NCBI RefSeq assembly: GCF_041381155.1
Contig: NC_091134.1
Coordinates: forward strand, 72,127,469 to 72,191,468
Length of the DNA stretch: 64,000 nucleotides
DNA from: Argopecten irradians
Taxonomy: Eukaryota > Mollusca > Bivalvia > Pectinida > Pectinidae
Reading direction: 5' to 3'
In this document: piece after piece, positions 55,283 to 64,000 of the stretch
Position numbering within the stretch: position 1 is the first letter of the stretch
Layout: each line of letters begins with the position of its first letter
The notes under the pieces: model-generated
Seen by the model: only the letters and a program-made list of their open reading frames with translations
What the model was told of the DNA's origin: nothing
Databases searched by the model: none
Translations under genes and position numbers: made by a program

Positions 55283-57250
55283 TTATGCATTGGACGCTAA
55301 AATATACTCTTTTTGTTCGCAATCTTTCTCTAGAGTTTAACACATTTCTAGTTTTCAACTCCAGACTCTTAGGTTTATCTTCTTCTTCAAGGCCACTTAC
55401 ATTCGGATAATCAAAAATAATTTTTACGTTAAATTGAATAAATGTTCACTGGCAAACTACACCGTTAGGTCGCACCAGAAATGCAGTCACAAGGACATTT
55501 TCCAGCATGCATCACGCGCGTGGCAATTTTGTATATATTCTAGATTTCTTTACAAGTGAAATGATTGTGTTTAGAAGAAACATGTACCTGTATGACAACG
55601 CATATTTTTTCTATAAATCTAATAGTAGAATTGAGTCTTCAAATGTTAAGTAATTGTTTTTATGCAATCCGATTTTAGCTAGACCTATATGTAATTTGAC
55701 ATGTTTCAAACTGACGTTACGTAACGCGTCGTCATGACGTTTGGTCTTACGTCGTTTTATAAGTGGACAATTTACGGAATTTTTAAGATACGCAATTATT
55801 TTTTATTATTGATCGCACAATCAAAATAAAAAGTGTTATACAATTTTCAGTTGGGACACATTGCGAATATGATTTTATATCTATATTCAATATTTCCTAA
55901 TATGCTGATAAATGTCCCTAAAATCGCTATATTTGCAAAAAATAATAGAAAATCACTTGGTGGACAAATTACGGAATTTTTAATTTCCTCTGTTTTAAGT
56001 GAAAGCATCATTATAGCTGAGCTATATCATATGTGTGATAAATTCAATAAAAACACATATAGTACATTATTTCAAATACTTGAAATTACTTACAGTTTTC
56101 TCTCAATATTACTATGAAATTGAACATCGTTTTCTCTGGGTTAAGCGTTACATTTTCGCAAAGGCGAATAATAACGGTTTTACCACATCGTAATTATCTA
56201 ACACCATTGAAAGATCATAAATGTCATTTGACATATCATACCGCATCTTTGAATCATGTTTATTTATTTTTGTGTATGTTTTAGTGCGATTTTAGATCAT
56301 TTTTAGAAACGACCACTCCGGCAAATGTTACGCGTTACATGCCGTTATCTTGGTGTTTTGGAGAAACTAAACGTGATTAAAATGTTTTTATGATTCGCTT
56401 TTCCGCCTTTATTACCAATAAAATCAAAGTACATTAAAAACCGTTTTCAGTGATATATAATACGATGCAGTTATTTGAAAAGAAAAGAAAATCACAACGC
56501 TTTAAGTAAAGGATATGTGTATTTTGAGACGACGTCACCAATACCGCGCGCTACGTCAGTACAATTGTTTGATACAGCCCTAATTTAAAACCATGCGGTA
56601 AATTTAAATTTTACATTGAGTAAACACTAAAAGAATGTGTTAAAAAATGTTTTTGTAGTTAGAAAAGGAATACTTAAGAAATTAAAAGCACCATTGCAGA
56701 ATTGTAACTTGTTTTAGTCATGAGCTATAAATAAATTTTTAATAGCTAGGGTTTGGTTAGGTACTATCAACAGCCGTGGCCATCAGATAGAAATGGTCAT
56801 TGACTGATGTTACCTCATATATTCTATAATCTGCCATCTAAACAATACAACCCTTCATCCAACGAGCATCAATTTGTGGAACTTAATTTCTCATCACCAG
56901 GGAAGTCACTTACCTTATCAGCCTATATCATTACTATCCTTAGTATATTTACATTTATTTGTTGTCTTACAGAACACATATGTCATCTTGTAACATATTG
57001 TCATCTCATGGCATGGTCAAGGTCATTATAGATAAACAAATATAAGGCAACCTTGAGATGTTATTGAGTAATATGTTTAACAGAATCAATATCTGTAGAC
57101 GCTATCATCATCTTTTTAATTACTAAGTACAGAACTGAGGTCAAATGTCAGTTTACATGACTAGGTCATTAAGTGCACACACATCATATTAACATTCATG
57201 ACATTAGTACATCTGTTTCTTTAGCACAGCTGTCTGTAAAGGACTGACAC
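55283..57250 (+). other. Intronic or intergenic stretch, no gene recognised
   Basis: AT-rich. GGACAAWTTACGGAATTTTT occurs twice (about 55764 and 55962), a dispersed pair. Open frames here are AT-rich and lack family features. Confidence 0.45.
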
Positions 57251-57500
57251 TAATCTCAGTGGCATTAAGGATTCCAGCACCACACATGTGGACCCTGTAT
57301 CCTAACACTGGGACCCACATGTGGTGCAGGTGTTCTTGATAACATATATAAGGATACAAATATTGGTGAGAATTAATCCTTATAATAAGATGGGGTCCAT
57401 CTCTATGGTGAAGGTCCACTCCTTAAACGAGATCCCATGTGTGGTGCATGTATCCGGTGTGGTGCATGTATCCTTGATAACATCAGGACCCACATATATG
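57251..57500. repeat. Local inverted and direct repeats around TGTGGTGCA
   Basis: CACCACACATGTGG (57279-57292) is inverted to CCACATGTGGTG (57315-57326). GTGGTGCAKGT followed by TTGATAACAT occurs near 57321-57343 and again near 57464-57483, with one more GTGGTGCATGTATCC between them. Confidence 0.6.
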
Positions 57501-58225
57501 AATGTTAGTTCATGTTACTAACCAATAACCATTTATCTAACATATGTTAACATTGCTCATATAAGACTATATTATGTAAATACTATCTGTATCAGAATGT
57601 GACACTATATGTAAGATAGCAGGCAAAATGATCCCCAGTAAATTACAAAATACCTGGGGGTACTAAAAAATCAATTAAAAAAAAAAAAAAAAAGAACAAA
57701 AATGTTAAAAAAAAAAAAAAATTGTATGCACTGTGATAAACTACCCACCATTACAAGAGTGTTGCAATGGATATGTCCATTGGCTCCATTGTCCAGCTCG
57801 CTCCATCAGTATGATAAACCTTTATATATACATATGTTACAGTGTAGCTTTACAATTTACAGACCTGCTACAATGGTATGTAAATTAACATTAAAATAAC
57901 CACCTGTTACCACACTGGATGATTGAAGTACAATATATTTTATATTGTCCGAGCTAGTACTCGAGATCGTATGCGAGTTAAATCTTGTAATATTTTGTTT
58001 GGCCAAGATAAAAAAATACTGCCGATACATTGAATATAGTTAGATCAATGATTTAGTTTGCGTTAGCAAGTCAAAATTAGTCTGTTTTAACTGTTTCATC
58101 CTCTTCACATTTGTAAAGTCGAGGTGCAACGATTCAAAAGTGTGATGATGGTTGGTTATGAAAGGAAAGATAGCAGTACATATATATGATATACCGTATG
58201 TGCACCATGTACGTACTTAGCTTTT
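57501..58225 (+). other. Stretch with A-rich runs
   Basis: Two A runs near 57680 and 57705; otherwise plain sequence. No gene supportable. Confidence 0.45.
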
Positions 58226-59549
58226 ACTTCACATGTAATTACATTTATGTAATTTATAAATCAATGTACTTTGGGTATGTTAATAATAAATCAATGTACT
58301 TAGCAATGGGGAATTGTTTCACATGTAATTACATGTATGTAAATTATAAATCAATGTACCTGGGGAATTGTTTCACATGTAATTACATGTTATTGAATTA
58401 TAAATCAATGTATTGATTTAGTGTATTCTTTCACATGTAATTACATATACTGTATGTATAAATTATATATCAATGTACTTGGGACATTGTTTCACATGTA
58501 ATTACACGTATGTAAATTATAAATCAATGTACTCAGGGCATTGTTTCACATGTAATTACACGTATACATGTAAATTATAAATCAATGTATTAATTTAGGG
58601 CATTGTTTCACATGTAATTACACATATACATGTAAATTATAAATCAATGTATTAATTAAGGGTAATCTTTCACATGTAATTACATATGTATATAAGTTAT
58701 ACATCAATGACGTACTAGGGACATTGTTTCACATGTAATTACATGTATGTAAATTATGAATCAATGTACTTCTAAGGGCAATGTTTCACATGTAATTACA
58801 TGTATGTAAATTATAAATCAATGTACCTGGGGAATTATTTCACATGTAACTAACATGTTAGTAAATTATAAATCAATGTATTAATTTAGGGTATTCTTTC
58901 ACATGTAATTACATATATATATATAAATTATATATCAATGTACTTGGGACATTGTTTCACATGTAATTACACATATACATGTACATTATAAATAAATCAA
59001 TGTATTAATTTAGGGCATTGTTTCACATGTAATTACAAGTATACATGTAAATTATAAATCAGTGTATTAATTTAGGGCATTGTTTTACATGTAATTACAC
59101 GTATACATGTAAATTATAAATCAATGTATTAATTTAGGGTATTCTTTCACATGTTATTACATATATATATATAAATTACATATCAATGTACTTTGGACAT
59201 TGTTTCACATGTAATTACATGTATGTAAATTATAAATCAATGTACTTGGGGCATTGTTTCACAGGTAATTACATGTATGTAAATTATAAATCAATGTACT
59301 TGGGGCATTGTTTCACATGTAATTACATGTATGTTAATTATAAATCAATGTACTTGGGGCATTGTTTCACTTGTAATTACATGTATGTTAATTATAAATC
59401 AATGTACTTGGGGCAATGATTCACATGTAATTACATGTATGTAAATTATAAATCAATGTACTTGGGGCATTGTTTCACTTGTAATTACATGAATGTAAAT
59501 TATAAATCAATGTACTGGGGGCATTGTTTCAATTGTAATTACATGTACT
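58226..59549. repeat. 54-66-bp minisatellite, about 23 units
   Basis: The unit is TTTCACATGTAATTACATGT, ATGTAAATTATAAATCAATG, TACTTGGGGCATTG, with longer variants carrying ATTAATTTAGGG. ACATGTAATTACATGT is a perfect 16-bp palindrome in most units, with a homeobox-type TAATTA core. Long and short variants alternate in the left half; the right end is uniform. Confidence 0.95.
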
Positions 59550-61367
59550 AGCCACTGATTACTTGGAGGGATGTTGTGTATTGATTAAGTGTCAGTTTGC
59601 TGGCAGGGCCTTTAATTTGTTATAACTACCAGGGGATGGTGACAGTAACTATCTTCCTGTACCAGCTCCATATCATCACCCAAACTTAAAATGATAATGT
59701 AGATGACAGATGATTTCATCTTTCTCCTGAGGTGATAGAGTGTTGTTAGGCCTTGTTTGGGTTTAAATAATGCTCTTTTGCTTCAGTATTTTGCTATGTA
59801 TTCATATGATGTGTGAGGCCATAGAAGTGCTTGCACACCTCTCGACAAGATCTGATCATTGTGTGACAACGGTCAGCTACATCTATAGATCTCTGTCTCT
59901 AATCAGGCCCAGAATGGTGGAGTCACTGGTGTATTCGGTGACAAGGTGTTGTTTGTATATCACTCATAAAGAATGCTTTTAATATGGAGGCAGTAGCTGT
60001 AATAGACCAAGTATTGATCACTTATTTCGGTGCTTTCTTTCCAATTACAAAGTAGGGAAAGCAATGGGAATTCTGTAGAGTCACAAAAACAACCTCTGTA
60101 ATTCTATGAATTCCAGCTGTATTTTAACAAATTTGGAGAAGGTTAAATGAAGTTAAAAAAAATGTTACTACCATAAGCGCAAAAAAATCTTGATTTGAAT
60201 ATGTAGTTAAAGTGTTTCTGTCTTGGGTTTGGATTGGTTTAACTTTGTATAAGGTACAACTGTGTATGTGTGACTTTCTGAACCAGAAAGCTGTCTGCAT
60301 GTTATCATGCAGTCATTCAGTGCACAGCTGACATTTGTTTTAAGAGTAAAATAATTAAATCTCCAAATAAACCTAAGCCTGATACATTTTTCTGGCTAGC
60401 AGCAGAAGGACCAACTGTATCAAATCTATCTATAAAGCTGACGGAGGATTAGCTAGTTGATTGTAAGTGTATATTGCAGCACTCGACCCAATGATCCGGA
60501 AACACAACTGCAATATGAATCCCAAGATTTTTCATTGTTGAAGAAAGTAATCGGTCACGTCACTCCACAGGCTCTGTCAGTTTCCGCCTACTCGATTGTT
60601 ATAGACAAACCAGCTTCAGACACGCACAAATCAAACGCATAGAAAAACTTTCTTGTACCTATGAAATGAACAAATTATTGATTATTTGCCACAATAACAT
60701 TTATATCATTTATTTTGTACTTTTGCAAAAAAAAAAAACCAACAAAAAAACAAAAAAACAAACAAACATTTGATCTGTCAAAATGTACTAAGGAATATTA
60801 AATGTGTGGCAGATATGTTAAAGCTCCCGCTCCTTCAAAGGTTTATTCAAGGTTTGTTATGCTTTTTTCAATAGCTTGTTGTAAAAGATAACTTAAAAAA
60901 TAAGATATGGTATATTACAGGTGCCTTCCTAGCCTTCTATAGCCTTCCGTTCTGTGACACTACACAGTTGGTGAAGTTCACATCTCTGAATATATAAAAT
61001 CCTAAAATCTAAGATATATTTTCTAAAACTATACTGTTGATTTTCAAGTTCTTTATATATACCATACACTCAAATCTGCTTTGACCGAAATTGTATTTAT
61101 TTTTGAAGTGGCATGCGTAGGGATATTTACTTTTTGTGGATGAAAAGAAAGTGATCATGAGTTCACTTGAAATGCTTATTGAAAAATAGCATCCTGTGTA
61201 TGTGTATACATTTGTGCAAGTGTTGCATACTTACAGGAGCAAAACAATCCACAAAATTTACTGCAAGCATCTCCAGTCTTAACAAAGTCTCGAGATTCAT
61301 TAACTCAAGGCCATTGCCTTCTTTTAACAGGAAAATCTGGATACTTTGTGAACTCATGGTTATAACA
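59550..61367 (+). other. Stretch with no recognised gene
   Basis: Contains an A/C-rich run near 60730-60770. A GC-richer open stretch after TATATTGCAG (60480-60642) ends in a stop and is discussed as a weak candidate. Nothing else seen. Confidence 0.45.
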
Positions 61368-64000
61368 ATAGTTAGATATCTACATGAATGAACAGTGATC
61401 TGTGTTCATACTGTTGTGTGTAATAATCCCTTGATATCTACATGTATGAACTTTGATTTGTGTTCATACTGTTGTGTACAATAATCCCTAGATATCTACA
61501 TGTATGAACTTTGATTTGTGTTCATACTGTTGTGTACAATAATCCCAAGATATCTACATGTATGAACTTTGATCTGTGAAGATATCTACATATATGAACT
61601 TTGATCTGTGAAGATATCTACATGTATGAACTTTGATCTGTGTTCATACTGTTGTATACAATAATCCAAAGATATCTACATGTATGAACTGTGATTTGTG
61701 TTCATACTGTTGTGTACAATAATCCCAAGATATCTACATGTATGAACTTTGATCTGTGAAGATATCTACATATATGAACTTTGATCTGTGAAGATATCTA
61801 CATGTATGAACTTTGATCTGTGTTCATACTGTTGTATACAATAATCCAAAGATATCTACATGTACGAACTTTGATCTGTGTTCATACTTTTGTGTAAATA
61901 ATCCCTAGATATCTACATGTATGAACTTTGATTTGTGTTCATACTGTTGTGTACAATAATCCCAAGATATCTACATGTATGAACTTTGATTTGTGTTCAT
62001 ACTGTTGTGTACAATAATCCCTAGATATCTACATGTATGAACTGTGATTTGTGTTCATACTGTTGTGTACAATAATCCCAAGATATCTACATGTATGAAC
62101 TTTGATCTGTGAAGATATCTACATATATGAACTTTGATCTGTGAAGATATCTACATGTATGAACTTTGATCTGTGTTCATACTGTTGTATACAATAATCC
62201 AAAGATATCTACATGTACGAACTTTGATCTGTGTTCATACTTTTGTGTAAATAATCCCTAGATATCTACATGTATGAACTTTGATCTGTGTTCATACTGT
62301 TGTGTGCAATAATCCCAAGATATCTACATGTATGAACTGTGATTTGTGTTCATACTGTTGTGTACAATAATCCCTGGATATCTACATGTATGAACTTTGA
62401 TCTGTGTTCATACTGTTGTGTGCAATAATCCCTAGATATCTACATGTATGATCTTTGATTTGTGTTCATACTGTTGTGTACAATAATCCCAAGATATCTA
62501 CATGTATGAACTTTGATCTGTGTTCATACTGTTGTATACAATAATCCAAAGATATCTACATGTACGAACTTTGATCTGTGTTCATACTTTTGTGTAAATA
62601 ATCCCTGGATATCTACATATATGAACTGTGATCTGTGTTCATACTGTTGTGTGCAATAATCCCAAGATATCTACATGTATGAACTGTGATTGGTGTTCAT
62701 ACTGTTGTGTACAATAATCCCTGGATATCTTTTGTATGAACTTTGATCTGTGTTCATACTGTTGTGTGCAATAATCCCTAGATATCTACATGTATGAACT
62801 TTGATTTGTGTTCATACTGTTGTGTACAATAATCCCAAGATATCTACATTTATGAACTTTGATCTGTGTTCATACTGTTGTATACAATAATTCCAAAGAT
62901 ATCTACATGTATGAACTTTGATTTGTTTTCATACTGTTGTGTACAATAATCCCTGGATATCTACATGTATGAACTGTGATCTGTGTTCATACTGTTGTGT
63001 ACAATAATCCCTAGATATCTACATGTATGAACTGTGATCTGTGTTCATACTGTTGTGTACAATAATCCCTAGATATCTACATGTATGAACTGTGATCTGT
63101 GTTCATACTGTTGTGTGCAATAATCCCTAGATATCTACATGTATGAACTGTGATCTGTGTTCATACTACTGTGTGCAATAATCCCTAGATATCTACATGT
63201 TTGAACTTTGATCTGTGTTCATACTGTTGTATACAATAATCAAAAGATATCTACATGTACAAAATTTCATCTGTGTTCATACTCTTGTGTAAAAAATCCC
63301 TAGATATCTACATGTATGAACTTTGATCTGTGTTCATACTGTTGTGTGCAATAATCCCTAGATATCTACATGTATGAACTTTGATCTGTGTTCATACTGT
63401 TGTGTGCAATAATCCCTAGATATCTACATGTATGAACTTTGATCTGTGAAGATATCTACATATATGAACTTTGATCTGTGAAGATATCTACATGTATGAA
63501 CTTTGATCAGTGTTCATACTGTTGTGTGCAATAATCCCAAGATATCTGCATATATGAACTTTGATCTGTGAAGATATCTACATGTATGAACTTTGATCTG
63601 TGTTCATACTGTTGTGTACAATAATCCCTAGATATCTACATGTATGAACTTTGATCTGTGTTCATACTGTTGTGTGCAATAATCCCTAGATATCTACATG
63701 TATGAACTGTGATCTGTGTTCATACTACTGTGTGCAATAATCCCTAGATATCTACATGTATGAACTTTGATCTATGTTCATAGTGTTGTGTACAATAATC
63801 CAAGATATCAACATGTATGAACTTTGATCTGTGTTCATACTGTTGTGTACATAATCCCTAGATATCTTTATGTATGAACTTTGATCTGTGATACAACATA
63901 TGTGTAACTTTGATCTGTGAAGATATCTACATGTATGAACTTTGATCTGTGTTCATACTGTTGTATACAATAATCCCAAGATATCTACATGTATGAACTG
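61368..64000. repeat. 58-bp minisatellite, about 45 units, open to the right
   Basis: The unit is GATATCTACATGTATGAACT, TTGATCTGTGTTCATACTGT, TGTGTACAATAATCCCTA. A short 32-base form (ending GATCTGTGAA) occurs in pairs near 61560-61620, 61740-61800, 62095-62150 and 63430-63490. GTATGAAC, 10 bases, GTTCATAC forms an 8-bp dyad in most long units. The array leaves the window at its right edge. Confidence 0.95.

Noticed and set aside
55833-56117. 94-codon plus frame
   Set aside because: AT-rich and mostly Ile/Leu/Asn/Lys, with no motif, splice signal or start context of note.

Overview
The window reads as nuclear DNA of a marine mollusc, most likely a bivalve and perhaps a scallop. It is AT-rich, its genes are split by GT-AG introns, and it carries tandem-repeat-cored elements with hairpin tips and dispersed repeats of a kind I associate with bivalve genomes. 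The taxonomic call is inference from memory of such repeats, not from a search.

Two host genes are well supported, both on the + strand. The 3' part of a cortactin gene runs from 7478 to 14015 in six exons: one exact 37-residue cortactin repeat, a full plus a partial repeat, a charged helical region, a Glu/Pro-rich linker with tyrosines, and a C-terminal SH3 domain. Exon phases agree at every junction. The first exon of a phosphodiesterase 3 (PDE3-like) gene lies at 42244-43110. It encodes the membrane-anchoring N-terminus and ends at a clean donor; the catalytic exons must lie beyond the window.

Most of the rest is repeats. Two minisatellites (45-bp and 31-bp units) fill 1-7302 and lie in an intron of cortactin. 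The next cortactin intron holds a TTAA-flanked terminal-inverted-repeat element (8223-10574), inside which sits a 146-bp tandem-repeat element with hairpin tips. A 54-bp array (about 17.7-31.3 kb) is split by one young LTR retroelement (22701-29111, minus strand) whose pol order is protease, integrase, reverse transcriptase, RNase H. This integrase-first order is that of the Gmr1-like branch of Ty3/gypsy. A 57-bp array fills 35.1-37.5 kb. Beyond PDE3 exon 1 lie further arrays (51.4-52.2, 58.2-59.5 and 61.4-64.0 kb), a SINE, a small TIR element, a second hairpin-tipped element (52.9-53.9 kb) and several fold-backs.

No complete host gene lies inside the window, and I see no operon-like organisation. 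The most notable signals are the integrase-first LTR element inserted in a satellite with a 4-bp target duplication; two non-autonomous elements that share tip-hairpin architecture but differ in sequence at paired positions; and the recurrence of short dyads, several resembling transcription-factor sites, in most tandem units. Long open frames inside the 54-bp and 57-bp arrays follow from unit lengths divisible by three and are not taken as genes.
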